DNA of 64,000 bases from Gemmatimonas sp. UBA7669. GTDB taxonomy: Bacteria > Gemmatimonadota > Gemmatimonadetes > Gemmatimonadales > Gemmatimonadaceae. The stretch lies in NCBI RefSeq assembly GCF_002483225.1, contig NZ_DLHL01000016.1, forward strand, positions 10,528 to 74,527, read 5' to 3'. Below the pieces are notes generated by a model that did not search any database, had not been told where the DNA came from, and saw only the letters and a program-made list of their open reading frames with translations. Of the stretch, positions 42,609 to 51,943 are shown piece by piece; the first letter of the stretch is position 1; every line of letters begins with the position of its first letter. The position numbers and the translations under genes are program-made.

Positions 42609-43346
42609 TTACTGCGGCGGCACCCAGCCGCGCGCGAGCATCATGGTGAACATGCGCTTGATCTCGGTGCTCTGATCGACTTCCACGTCGTTGGCGAACT
42701 TGAACACCGTTTCGTCCTGCCCTGCCCCGTCGGAGGTGAAGAGCTGCTTCACCATCGTGACGGCACCACGGTGATGCAGGATCATGAACGTGAGGAAGAG
42801 TCGGTCGTACTCGTCACCGCGTGCCGCGTCGAGCTGCTTGAGCTGTGCGTCAGTGAGCATGCCTGGCATCATGGCACCACCCATGGCGCTCATGTCGTGA
42901 CCGGCATGCGCGTGCGCATCATGTCCGCCACCGCCGGGCATCGTGACCTGCCCCGTGCTGTCCACCACCGGCACTGGCTGCAGGCGATCCTTGAGCCAGG
43001 TCTGCATGAGCGTGATTTCGTCAGCCTGCGCATTGATGATGCGCGCCGTCAGACGCTGCACTTCCGCGCTCGCCCCATGGCTCTCGGCCCAGCGCGAGAT
43101 GTAGATGGCCTGCGCATGATGGTGAATCATGCCGGTCATGAAATCGATGTCGGCCTTGGTGTAGGGATAGCGCAGGCTGTCAGCCCGGGCGCGGGCCACC
43201 GCAGCCGCATCGCCCATCTGGAAGCGGGGGTCGTTGGCTGTCGCGCGTGTACCGGCGCCACCGGAGGTCGCGCAGGCGGCCACCAGCAGCGGGAGCAGCG
43301 CGACCAGCAAACGCGCCGGCCGACCACTACGAAAAGTCGGTGTCAT
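42609..43346 (-). CDS. DUF305 exported lipoprotein
   Basis: 245 residues from ATG 43346. Lipobox in LLVALLPLLVAACATS. The DUF305 domain repeats the ferritin-like His pattern twice: IDFMTGMIHHHAQAIYISRWA, then YDRLFLTFMILHHRGAVTMVKQLF, ending NDVEVDQSTEIKRMFTMM. A Gly/His-rich linker (GGGGHDAHAHAGHDMSAM) lies between them and could bind metal. DUF305 proteins are often found with copper resistance; metal binding here is inference. Confidence 0.9.
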   Translation of the reverse strand: MTPTFRSGRPARLLVALLPLLVAACATSGGAGTRATANDPRFQMGDAAAVARARADSLRYPYTKADIDFMTGMIHHHAQAIYISRWAESHGASAEVQRLTARIINAQADEITLMQTWLKDRLQPVPVVDSTGQVTMPGGGGHDAHAHAGHDMSAMGGAMMPGMLTDAQLKQLDAARGDEYDRLFLTFMILHHRGAVTMVKQLFTSDGAGQDETVFKFANDVEVDQSTEIKRMFTMMLARGWVPPQ

Positions 43347-43565
43347 GAGCGGGAATGAGAGTAGGGTATCCCTGAACGCTACTGAACCCCACGGGCTGGA
43401 GCAATCAACCCGCCCGCGCCGATCCCCGTTTTCCGGCAACGCACCGGACCGGGTGGAAACAGGCCCCGAGCACGAGCCCGCTGCCTTTGTGCTATCGTTG
43501 ATCGTCATGTCCCATATGACCGCTGTCCGACTTCGCGCCAGCGGCGCGCATCCCGGCTCGTGCCC

Positions 43566-45350
43566 ATGAACACACCGGTAGGCCCTACCAGGCAACGCTT
43601 GCGCACCCTGCTCGATTGGATCGGGCAGCCGGGCGGCGCCCCAATTGAGGCGTGGCGACGGCGCATTCTGGCGGCCGTGCTGCTTGGCTGTTGTGTGTTT
43701 GGGGGCCTGGCCTACGCGGTGGGCGGTTCCATTGCCTGGGCGTCTGGCCAGCGCGGCGTGGTGGTGTTCGACACCACCATCTACACGGGTCTGCTCATCA
43801 TCACGTTGCGTCGCTCACTGCCCTATGCGGTGCGCGCCGGTGTGGTGACCGTGCTGCCGCTGCTGCTCGGCGTGTACTTCCTCTGGAACTTCGGCTTCAT
43901 GGCGGCCGGCTTTCCCTGGCTGCTGGCCTTCCCCGTCATTGCGTCGGTGTTGTTCGGGGTGAACACCAGCATTCGCGCCCTCGCCATTACGGCCATAGTA
44001 CTCGTCGGCATCGGGCTCATGATTCCCACCGGTCGCCTGCCGTGGACTGCAGACCTGCCGTCGCCCGGTCTCATGTGGGCGGTCAGTGCGAGCAGTGTCT
44101 TCACCATCGACCTGCTGCTGGCGCTGTCGGTGGGCTACCTGTTCGAAGGCCTGGGCAACGAAGTCGTGGCACGACGCGCCGCCGAACTTGAGTCGGATCG
44201 TCGGCAGCGCCTGGCGGCCCTTGGCACCATTACCGGTGGCATCGCGCACGACTTCAACAATCTGCTGCAGCCCATCGTGGCCGACACGGAACACGCGCAG
44301 CGATTGGTCGCGGAGGGCGGCGATCCGCGTCCCCTGCTGGAGGACATTCTGCACACGAGTGAACGCGCGCGCATGCTCGTGCGACGCATTCTGTCGTTTG
44401 CCAAGCCGCCCCAGGGTGTGCGCGACGTGCTGGAGATGGGCGCGCTGGTCGCCGAATCGGAGCGTCTGCTGCCGGCGCTGCTGCCCGCGAACGTCTCACT
44501 CGATGTGCAGATTGATGCACCGGTGCACGTGGCGGCCGAAGCGAGCGAGCTCCAGCAGGTGCTGCTCAATCTCGTGAACAACGCGGCACAGGCCATGCCG
44601 AACGGTGGGGTGGTGCAGCTCCGCGTGGATGAAGCCGCACCGGATCGCCTGGCCGGCACCCCGCTCGACGGCATGCCGCGCATTGCGCGATTGACCGTCA
44701 TCGACACGGGTGTGGGCATGGACCGCGCCACCTTGGCGCGCATTTTTGAGCCGTTCTACACCACCAAGGGCCCGCAGCGTGGCTCGGGGCTGGGACTTTC
44801 CACGGTGCACGCGACCATCACCGCGCTGGGTGGTGTGGTGCGCGCCCACAGCACGCCGGGCCGCGGCACACGCATGGAGGTGCTGCTTCCGGCGCTGCCT
44901 GCACCAGATGAACGCGCAGCCCATGGCGTCGTATCCAGCTTCCTCGAGGCGACCGGCATGGGCCGCGACCATCAGGCCGTGCCCCGCCTCGTCTTTGTGG
45001 TGGACGATGAACCGGCGGTGTTGCGCGGCACCGCGCGCCTGCTCGAACGTTCAGGATTCGACGTGCGGGCGTTCGGTTCACCGACCGACGTGGAGCCGGC
45101 ACTCGTTGCCGCGCGGCCGGCGCTGGTGCTGACCGACCTCGCCATGCCGGACCTCAACGGCTGGCAGGTGGCGGCGACCGTGGACCGGATGGCGCCCGGT
45201 GTGCCCGTCATTGTCATGACGGGCCACATGGACACGCATGTGGAAGATCTGCGCCAGCATGCCGGCGTCAGTGCGCTCCTGCCCAAGCCCTTCACCAGCG
45301 CCGAACTGGATCGGGTGGTGCGCCAACATCTTCGGCAGGGCGAACCCTGA
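43566..45350 (+). CDS. Hybrid histidine kinase with membrane sensor and C-terminal receiver
   Basis: 594 residues from ATG 43566. About five or six helices occupy residues 28-190 (RILAAVLLGCCVFGGLAYAV; FPWLLAFPVIASVLFGV; SIRALAITAIVLVGIGLMI; SSVFTIDLLLALSVGYLF) without a large loop. The kinase has ALGTITGGIAHDFNNLLQPI (His), VLLNLVNNAAQAM, DTGVGM and GSGLGLSTV. The receiver (about 475-594) has FVVDDEPAVLRGTAR, LTDLAMPDLNGWQV (Asp) and LPKPFTSAEL (Lys). It probably phosphorylates its own receiver. No separate regulator is adjacent. Confidence 0.9.
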   Translation: MNTPVGPTRQRLRTLLDWIGQPGGAPIEAWRRRILAAVLLGCCVFGGLAYAVGGSIAWASGQRGVVVFDTTIYTGLLIITLRRSLPYAVRAGVVTVLPLLLGVYFLWNFGFMAAGFPWLLAFPVIASVLFGVNTSIRALAITAIVLVGIGLMIPTGRLPWTADLPSPGLMWAVSASSVFTIDLLLALSVGYLFEGLGNEVVARRAAELESDRRQRLAALGTITGGIAHDFNNLLQPIVADTEHAQRLVAEGGDPRPLLEDILHTSERARMLVRRILSFAKPPQGVRDVLEMGALVAESERLLPALLPANVSLDVQIDAPVHVAAEASELQQVLLNLVNNAAQAMPNGGVVQLRVDEAAPDRLAGTPLDGMPRIARLTVIDTGVGMDRATLARIFEPFYTTKGPQRGSGLGLSTVHATITALGGVVRAHSTPGRGTRMEVLLPALPAPDERAAHGVVSSFLEATGMGRDHQAVPRLVFVVDDEPAVLRGTARLLERSGFDVRAFGSPTDVEPALVAARPALVLTDLAMPDLNGWQVAATVDRMAPGVPVIVMTGHMDTHVEDLRQHAGVSALLPKPFTSAELDRVVRQHLRQGEP

Positions 45351-45358
45351 AGCGACGA

Positions 45359-45847
45359 TCAGTCGCCGCCGTGCACGAGGTAGGCCTCAACGGACAGCAG
45401 GTTGCGTTCACCGGCCATGCGCACCACACCGAGCAGACGCTGCATCTTGGTGACTTCCTCGAGCTGCTCGTCCACGAACCACTGCAGGAAGTTCTGGGCG
45501 AGGTAGTCGCTTTCGCTCGCCGCCAGATCCATGAGGCGTTTGATCTGTCCAGTGACTTCCACTTCCCAATTGAGCGCGGCCTGCAGCGCATCTTCGGCCG
45601 TGGCAAACGTGTGCACCGGTTCCTTCACGGCGGGCAAGCGCAGTTCACCACCCGTTTCCACGATGTAGTGCAGGATCTTCTGCGCGTGTTCGCGCTCCTC
45701 GTCGGCCTGCTTGAAGAACAGCTTGGCCAGCTGCGCGAGATGTTGGCGATGGAAGTGCGCGCCGATGGCGTAATACTGGAGACTGGCACCGAATTCGTTG
45801 CCCACCTGGGCATTGAGAGCCTGGGCCAGCGTGGCACTGATCAGCAT
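45359..45847 (-). CDS. ftnA: Ferritin
   Basis: 162 residues from ATG 45847, chosen because GGAG lies 5 nt upstream; a GTG two codons earlier is the alternative. Ferroxidase-centre residues are recognisable: NEFGASLQYYAIGAHF, FFKQADEEREHAQKILHYI (ExxH), ALNWEVEVTGQIKRLMDLA and WFVDEQLEEVTKM. It stores iron as a mineral inside a 24-subunit shell. No binding site for Fur is evident. It ends 9 bp from the convergent kinase gene. Confidence 0.92.
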   Translation of the reverse strand: MLISATLAQALNAQVGNEFGASLQYYAIGAHFHRQHLAQLAKLFFKQADEEREHAQKILHYIVETGGELRLPAVKEPVHTFATAEDALQAALNWEVEVTGQIKRLMDLAASESDYLAQNFLQWFVDEQLEEVTKMQRLLGVVRMAGERNLLSVEAYLVHGGD

Positions 45848-45935
45848 GGACACTCCGAACGAAGCGAGGGGGACACGTGAACTGCCGAATCATGCAGTCT
45901 ACGTGGTCCCCCTCAGGATTCAACCCGCCGCGTGG

Positions 45936-47297
45936 TCAGTTCACGCCGGTGGTGTCGAAGAGATTGCCGGTATTGCCCGTGCCGAAGATGTTGACCGAGC
46001 TCACCTGACCGAAGCCCGTGCTCTCCTGACGGACGCGCACACCGCGGCCGGCATTGCCCGGCACGAAGAAGGTCTCGAGCCGCGCCACCAGGTTGCCGGC
46101 CTCCGTCTCACGAATGTCCACGCCACTCACCTTGTTGTTGTCGGCCCGCACCCGCGTGAGGTCCACCGACAGGGAGCCCACACCCTTCTCGCGGATCTTG
46201 AGCCCGCCGTCGCCGCCATCCACGCCATTGCCGTTGGCCGTGACATCCACTATCACCGCGATCAGATCACCGCCGCCGGCAAAGTCATCGTCCTCTTCGT
46301 AGTCGATGCCTTCCTCACGGTTGTTGTTGGCCACCACGCCGAAGAGATCCACGCGAAGGTCGCCCGCGTCGTTCTCGTTGAAGTCGAGGCCTTCTTCATA
46401 GTTGTCACTGGCGACCACGCCACGCAGCTGGCCCACGATATCCCCTTCGTTGAGCTCATCGATGTCGAAGCCGTCGTCGAGATCCTCGGGATCGAACTTG
46501 CCGTTGCGGAGAATCTGCGAGTTGGTCACCTGCAGCAGGACACTGCCCGGGCCGCGCTCATCCAGCTCGATGCCGTCGGCCGCGTTGTCATTGGCCGCCA
46601 TGTCATCGGCGATGAACTGCAGATAGCCGTTGCCGCCTTCGTTCACACGCAGGCCGTCGCGGTCGGACACACTGTAGCCGTTGTCGAGAAAGCGCGTGCG
46701 TCGCACCCGCACCACCACACTCGCATCCGACCCGCGCGGATCGGGCATGTCATCCACCACATCCGGCACCAATTGATCGTTGACCAGCACGCCGTGGCCC
46801 TTGTTGCCACGCACGGTCACACCATCGAGGACGAGCTGCACCACGCCGCTGGCCGTAGCCGGCACCGCCAACTCAATACCTTCCTGCGCCGCGTTCTGCA
46901 CCGTGAGCTGCGTGATGGTCAGGCTCGACGTCGCCGTGGCGCGCAGTCCATCATCACCGCTGCCGGCCGCATCGAGCACGGCATCCACACCATGAATGGC
47001 CAGCGGCTGCGTGCCGGTGTACACCAGCGGGCTCGTGATGCGAATGGTGCCCAGACCTTCGACGAACTGAATGACGCGCACATCGGCCGACGCATTGGCG
47101 CGCCCGATGGCCGCGCGAAGCGAACCCGGGCCGTCGTTCTCCGTGGTCCGGACAACGGCCGTGGACGCGCTCTCCACGAAGAGATTGGCGCGCGCATCGA
47201 GTGAGCTATCGAGGAAGGTCGGGCCCACCGGCGTGGACTCCGGTGCACAGGCGGCCAGCGCCAGCGCGGCCACAGACAAGGCAAGACGACGGGACAT
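45936..47297 (-). CDS. Acidic right-handed beta-helix lipoprotein
   Basis: 453 residues. Lipobox (VAALALAACAPE). From about residue 50 the chain shows repeated turns of a parallel beta-helix: NDGPGSLRAAIGRANASADV, TITQLTVQNAAQEGIELAVP, LVLDGVTVRGNKGHGVLVND, then a run of seven or more ~28-residue coils such as VVASDNYEEGLDFNENDAGD, VVANNNREEGIDYEEDDDF and VRADNNKVSGVDIRETEAGN. The acidic turns (Asp/Glu-Asn) suggest calcium binding. Catalytic residues of pectate lyases are not evident. A surface adhesin or polysaccharide-binding role is plausible but unproven. Confidence 0.8.
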   Translation of the reverse strand: MSRRLALSVAALALAACAPESTPVGPTFLDSSLDARANLFVESASTAVVRTTENDGPGSLRAAIGRANASADVRVIQFVEGLGTIRITSPLVYTGTQPLAIHGVDAVLDAAGSGDDGLRATATSSLTITQLTVQNAAQEGIELAVPATASGVVQLVLDGVTVRGNKGHGVLVNDQLVPDVVDDMPDPRGSDASVVVRVRRTRFLDNGYSVSDRDGLRVNEGGNGYLQFIADDMAANDNAADGIELDERGPGSVLLQVTNSQILRNGKFDPEDLDDGFDIDELNEGDIVGQLRGVVASDNYEEGLDFNENDAGDLRVDLFGVVANNNREEGIDYEEDDDFAGGGDLIAVIVDVTANGNGVDGGDGGLKIREKGVGSLSVDLTRVRADNNKVSGVDIRETEAGNLVARLETFFVPGNAGRGVRVRQESTGFGQVSSVNIFGTGNTGNLFDTTGVN

Positions 47298-47484
47298 GGG
47301 GACGGGGTGCGGGAGGGTGAAAAGCCAAACGAGGCGCGGGCGGCACGACCTGCCACCTGCGCCTCGTGTATCACGATCCCGCCCGCTGGTGACGGATTGA
47401 CGACCGCCACATCACCACCCGGTCCGCATCAGGTCACGGTTGGATCACATCGGGGTTAACACACGGTCCACAGCACGGTTCTCA
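47298..47484. other. Intergenic region with degenerate GATCCARCCGTGA repeats
   Basis: The 187-bp gap contains GATCCAGCCGTGA (the end of the M24 gene on the minus strand) and, about 50 bp further, GATCCAACCGTGA, plus several extra CCGTG words. No promoter, terminator or gene is clear. Confidence 0.3.
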
Positions 47485-48855
47485 TCACGGCTGGATCGCA
47501 CGCGTCGCCGGGATGAGAATGAGGGCCTCCTGAGGCGGCACGAGGTACTCCGCGCCGTTCTCGGTAATGACCGCCATCTCCTCCACGGAAATGGTCTTGC
47601 TGCCTTCGCCCCACACGCCGCGCCCGCCAGGCAAGGTCCAGGCATGAAAGCCGTCGAACGCGAAGGTCATGCCCGGCTCGAGCGCGCGTCGTGTGCTGCG
47701 ATTGAGTCCGGGGCCCACGTCGTGTGCCCAGTAGCCCACGGAGTGTCCGGTGCCCCAGGGGACCGAGGCCGATCCGTCAGCGGTCATGAGCACACGCTGC
47801 GCCGAGTCCACGGATGCGCCAGTGGCTCCGGGCTTCAAGGCGGCAAACGCGGCGCGATTGCCGCGACGTGCGGCGTCCCAGCGACGCTGCACCTCGACAG
47901 GCGGCGCCGACTCACCAGGCTTGAGCACGTAGGCGAAGCGCTGAATGTCCGTGCCCCACACCCCCCACACCTTGATGCCGAAGTCGATCTGAATGACATC
48001 ACCGTGCTGAATGACACGATCGCTGGCATGCGAATGCCCACGATCCGGACCCGAGTTGACACTCGGGTTCTGCGCCGGACTCCAGCCGTCGGTGACGCCG
48101 AGTTCGCGCATGCGGCGCTTGAGGAATACTGCGAGGTCGCTGTCACGCGTGACGCCCGGCTGCACGATGGCGTAGGCTTCGTGCTCGAGTTGCGCCGTCA
48201 AAGCGGCGGCGCGACGCATGATGTCCACCTCCGCCGGCACCTTGCGCGAGAGCCAGTGACTCACGAGCTCGCCGCTGCTCACCAATCGCGCGCTCAACTC
48301 CGGACCCAGCGCGCGCTCGAGTGCGGCCTTCTGTGATGCACTCAGGCCGTCGGCCATGGAAAGATTGCCGCTGTTGATGGCAATGCGCTGCGCGTTGGCG
48401 CGCCGCAGTCGCTCGGCCACACCACCCAGTGGACCGCCGGATTCGGCCGTGTACACCACCACCGAATCGTGCACACCAAGTTCCCGCAGGGCGATGGCTT
48501 CGCCGAAGCCCGCGAGAATCACACTGTGCACACGATCGGCCTGACGCAGAAACAGAATGGCGCTCAGCGCACCGGCATTCTCTCCACCCACGTGCAGCGC
48601 CAGCGGGTCGTTGGCGTTCTCGCGTACCAGCGTCACCCAGGCGTCGACGTTTGCCGCCTGCATGGCCGCCGGCAGCAACGTGCGAATACGCTCCTGCCGA
48701 ATGCCTGGCCACGGCGAGGGCCCCGTGAAGTCGAACTCCCCTTTGGCTTCGGCCCGAACGGCCGACTGTGCGTCTGCTGACTCAGCGCACAGTCCGCCAA
48801 CCGTCGCCGCCAACACCATCGCGAGCCCCGCACGCGTCCATCCCATCCACGTCAT
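47485..48855 (-). CDS. Exported M24-family (Xaa-Pro dipeptidase-like) metallopeptidase
   Basis: 456 residues from ATG 48855. A signal peptide (LAMVLAATVGGLCAESADA) precedes a creatinase-type N-domain (about 40-220). The pita-bread domain shows metal ligands Asp in IQIDFGIKVWGVWG and GTDIQRF, His in GTGHSVGYWAHDVGPG, and a last Glu in ISVEEMAVITENG. Where the family has the ligand Glu (GMxFTxEPG), this protein reads GMTFAFDGFHAW, so a Glu-to-Asp exchange is likely at that position. PSVNSGPDRGHSHA matches the usual substrate-site His. It would cleave Xaa-Pro peptides in the periplasm if active. The HExxH gene lies 14 bp upstream. Confidence 0.8.
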   Translation of the reverse strand: MTWMGWTRAGLAMVLAATVGGLCAESADAQSAVRAEAKGEFDFTGPSPWPGIRQERIRTLLPAAMQAANVDAWVTLVRENANDPLALHVGGENAGALSAILFLRQADRVHSVILAGFGEAIALRELGVHDSVVVYTAESGGPLGGVAERLRRANAQRIAINSGNLSMADGLSASQKAALERALGPELSARLVSSGELVSHWLSRKVPAEVDIMRRAAALTAQLEHEAYAIVQPGVTRDSDLAVFLKRRMRELGVTDGWSPAQNPSVNSGPDRGHSHASDRVIQHGDVIQIDFGIKVWGVWGTDIQRFAYVLKPGESAPPVEVQRRWDAARRGNRAAFAALKPGATGASVDSAQRVLMTADGSASVPWGTGHSVGYWAHDVGPGLNRSTRRALEPGMTFAFDGFHAWTLPGGRGVWGEGSKTISVEEMAVITENGAEYLVPPQEALILIPATRAIQP

Positions 48856-48869
48856 CGTGTGCCCATCCG

Positions 48870-49451
48870 TCAGTGTGTGTTGCCTTCGTCCACCGCCCGC
48901 TGCCGTTCGGCAGCCAGCGTCCAATCCACCACCGGGGCCACATCGGCGTCGGCCATGGTCAAGGTGGCCACAGCGCGTTCAATGACCGGTGCCCCGAGTG
49001 CTGCCGGCAGCGCGCGACCAAAGGCCAGCTCCGCCCGTCGACACAACCGTTCCTCGCGGGCCATGGCATCGGGCGCCGATGACTGACCGCCAACGCGTCG
49101 GCGAAACGCATGCACCCGCGCATGCACACTCTCGTGCAGAATGCTCGACGCCACTGGCGACGCCGGAATGTCGCGCCGCGCGAGAAAGGTCAGCTCGGTG
49201 AGAATGATGCGTTCATCAGGAAAGTACGCGCCACGTGTGGGGAAGCGCATGACACGAATGCCGCGCACATCGCGCTGCATGTGACGCAGCCGCTCCGGTG
49301 CAAAACGCGCGATGAGGGCCAGGGCCTCATCAAGACGCTCGATCACGATGGCGTCGTCGATGTCCGGACGACTGTTCTGCAGCTCGACCGCCACCCCATG
49401 CAGGCGCATGGGCTCAGTGTTGCGCCCCAGCAAACGGGCCCACCACGACAT
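48870..49451 (-). CDS. Putative zinc-dependent protein with HExxH motif
   Basis: 193 residues from ATG 49451, fixed by an excellent Shine-Dalgarno (GGAGG, 6 nt). The middle reads SSILHESVHARVHAFRRRVG, an HExxH zincin motif on a helix, followed about 20 residues later by MAREERLCRRAELAFG with Glu candidates for a third ligand. VRVMRFPTRGAYFPDERIILTE precedes it. No signal peptide. I do not recognise the family. It is 14 bp upstream of the exported M24 peptidase and in the same direction, so the two are probably cotranscribed. Confidence 0.65.
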   Translation of the reverse strand: MSWWARLLGRNTEPMRLHGVAVELQNSRPDIDDAIVIERLDEALALIARFAPERLRHMQRDVRGIRVMRFPTRGAYFPDERIILTELTFLARRDIPASPVASSILHESVHARVHAFRRRVGGQSSAPDAMAREERLCRRAELAFGRALPAALGAPVIERAVATLTMADADVAPVVDWTLAAERQRAVDEGNTH

Positions 49452-49651
49452 GCCGTCCTCCGAACGCGAGGGGAGCGGCGTCGGGGGCGGCTCCCGTCGA
49501 CACCGTACCGGTAAGCTAGCCGCACGTTCGGCCTTGGCGAAACAGTGACTGCGCGCAATGGCCTCGGCAGCCTGCTGGCGGGATGACGACTTGTTCGTCA
49601 TGTTCTGCCGTCAGGATCAGACGACGTCGTCATCCGCCATTTCCCTTGCCC

Positions 49652-51943
49652 ATGACCACTCCGTTCGACGTGCGTCATTTGTTCTCGAGTCTTCGGGCCC
49701 GGTTGCTCTTGCTGGTCGTGGCGGCCTACCTGCCGGCTGTGGGGATGACGCTGTGGACGGTACAACGCGATCGGGCCGACGCGCTCGCCGCCATCCAGAC
49801 GCGCCTCCTGCAACTGCTGGCGGACGCCTCCGTGGACAACGATGCGGCCATTCTCTCCGGTCGACGGATCGTGGGCACGTGGTCGCGGGTGCCGGCCCTG
49901 GTGTACGGAGATCGCGCGGCCTGCGAGGCCGAGCTGCGCAGTCTGTTGCGCTTTGCCCCCACGGTCTCGTCCCCCACGCGCATTGACTCCACCGGGCGTG
50001 TGGACTGCGGTGGCCGCGATGCCTCGAGCATCGGACGCTACGTCGGCAACAACCCCATCATGTCGCAGGTTCTGGCCACCGACTCCACGGTCCTCGGTCC
50101 GTACCTGAAGGCCGACAGCACGCGGGAAGCACTGGTCCCCCTCAACATCGCGTTGCGCGACAGCACGGGGCGCGCGCGCGGTGTGCTCTCGGTTGGTGTG
50201 CGCCTGTCGTGGCTGCAGACGCTCGCGCGTGACACCGAACTGCCGGAGAGCACCACCGTAGCCCTGGCCGACTCGACCGGTCTCATCATCGCGGCACTGC
50301 CATTGCATGCGAATGTCGGGCGCCGCATGCCGGAACTGGCCGCCGTCATGGCGGACGACCGTGCGCGCGGCGTCGCGGAACAAGGTGCCACCATCCGCCC
50401 CACCACGCTCGGCTATGAGCGTCTTGTGGCGCATCGTGCGCTCACGTCTGCGCCGGGCACCTTCACCCGCGTGGCCATTGCTGTTCCGCCGGAAGCGGCG
50501 TTTGCTGCCCCGAACGAACGCACGCGCATCCGGCTGGCGTTGCTGCTCGTGACGGCGATCGTGGCATTGGTCATCGCCTGGTTCGGCGCGGACATCTTTG
50601 TGCTGCGCGACGTCAACGCCATCCTTGGCGCCACACGCCGCCTCGGCACCGGCGATCTCTCGGCGCGCACCGGTGTGCAGCATCGCCGCGGCGAGATCGC
50701 TCAACTGGCCGAGTCCTTCGACACCATGGCGTCGCAGCTCGAGTTGCGTCAGGACCGCATGCGGCACGCCGAGCGCATGGAATCCCTGGGTCGGTTGGCC
50801 GGGGGCGTAGCGCACGACTTCAACAATCTGCTGACCGCGATTGTCGGCAGTGCCGATCTGGCGCTCGAGGAACTGCCACCCGATCACCCGGTGCGTGCGG
50901 AGCTGGCCACCATCAAGGCCTCTGCCAGTCGATCGAGCACGCTCACGCGCCAACTGCTCGATTTCTCTCGCCGCACGCCGCTGCTCACCACACCGCAACC
51001 GCTCGAGCCCATTGTACTGGACGCGGCGGCGCTGCTGGGTCGCGTGGTGCCGGCTTCAGTTCACATTACGGTGGAGAGTCGCAGTCAGCGGCTCGTGCGC
51101 TCTGATGCGGGGCGCATCGAGCAGGCACTGCTCAACCTCGCCGTGAATGCACGGGATGCCATGCCCACCGGCGGCACGCTCAGCATTGCACTCGAGGACG
51201 TGGACATTCATGGCAATGCGCCGGACGGCCGTTCGGGAGCAGACGCGACTGCGAATCTCGTGGGGACGGTTCCACCGGGGGCCTGGGTGCGTCTCTCGGT
51301 GTCCGATACAGGGCACGGCATGACGGCCGATGTGCGGCGGCGGGTGTTCGAGCCGTTCTTCACCACCAAGCCCGTCGGTCAGGGCACCGGACTCGGACTG
51401 GCCATGGTCTACGGCACCGTGCAGCACCATGGCGGCCACGTGCAGATAGACAGCACGCCGGGCGAAGGCACGACCGTCACCATGTGGTTTCCTGCCGCGC
51501 CACACGTGGAGAGGCAGCCCGTCACGCCGGTGCGACCCATTGCGAGCATCGAGCGGCCGTCGCAGGTGCTGGTGGCCGAGGATCAGGACGACGTACGAAC
51601 ACTGGTCGAACGGGTGCTCACGCGCGCTGGCTATCGTGTCACACTGGCCGAAGATGGCGCGCAGGCGCTGCAGCAGGTGGCAGACATGGGGAACGCGCTC
51701 GATCTGCTCATTACCGACTACGACATGCCCCATGCGCGCGGCGATGTCGTAGCCACTGCGGCGCGGGAGCGGCGCGCCGATCTGCCGGTGCTGCTGATCT
51801 CCGGCTTTACCAGTGAGGGCTGGCCGGCGGAGTTGGTGCAGGCCCCACACACCGTGGTACTGGAGAAACCCTTCAGCGCACAGGCGTTGCTTGAAGCAAT
51901 CGAGCGTGCCGTCAGCGGGGCGTCGGCGTCACCGCACTCGTGA
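49652..51943 (+). CDS. Hybrid histidine kinase with periplasmic CACHE-like sensor, HAMP and receiver
   Basis: 763 residues from ATG 49652. Membrane helix 1 (LLLLVVAAYLPAVGMTLW) and helix 2 (LALLLVTAIVALVIAWFGADI, near 300) flank a periplasmic sensor of about 250 residues, probably dCACHE-like (TRIDSTGRVDC, GVLSVGVRLSWLQ, IALPLH). A HAMP follows (VLRDVNAILGATRRLGTGDL). The kinase has SLGRLAGGVAHDFNNLLTAI, LLNLAVNARDAM and GQGTGLGLAMV; the receiver (about 640-763) has VAEDQDDVRTLVER, LITDYDMPHARGD (Asp) and VLEKPFSAQ. Its end overlaps the convergent nuclease gene by 32 bp. Confidence 0.9.
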   Translation: MTTPFDVRHLFSSLRARLLLLVVAAYLPAVGMTLWTVQRDRADALAAIQTRLLQLLADASVDNDAAILSGRRIVGTWSRVPALVYGDRAACEAELRSLLRFAPTVSSPTRIDSTGRVDCGGRDASSIGRYVGNNPIMSQVLATDSTVLGPYLKADSTREALVPLNIALRDSTGRARGVLSVGVRLSWLQTLARDTELPESTTVALADSTGLIIAALPLHANVGRRMPELAAVMADDRARGVAEQGATIRPTTLGYERLVAHRALTSAPGTFTRVAIAVPPEAAFAAPNERTRIRLALLLVTAIVALVIAWFGADIFVLRDVNAILGATRRLGTGDLSARTGVQHRRGEIAQLAESFDTMASQLELRQDRMRHAERMESLGRLAGGVAHDFNNLLTAIVGSADLALEELPPDHPVRAELATIKASASRSSTLTRQLLDFSRRTPLLTTPQPLEPIVLDAAALLGRVVPASVHITVESRSQRLVRSDAGRIEQALLNLAVNARDAMPTGGTLSIALEDVDIHGNAPDGRSGADATANLVGTVPPGAWVRLSVSDTGHGMTADVRRRVFEPFFTTKPVGQGTGLGLAMVYGTVQHHGGHVQIDSTPGEGTTVTMWFPAAPHVERQPVTPVRPIASIERPSQVLVAEDQDDVRTLVERVLTRAGYRVTLAEDGAQALQQVADMGNALDLLITDYDMPHARGDVVATAARERRADLPVLLISGFTSEGWPAELVQAPHTVVLEKPFSAQALLEAIERAVSGASASPHS

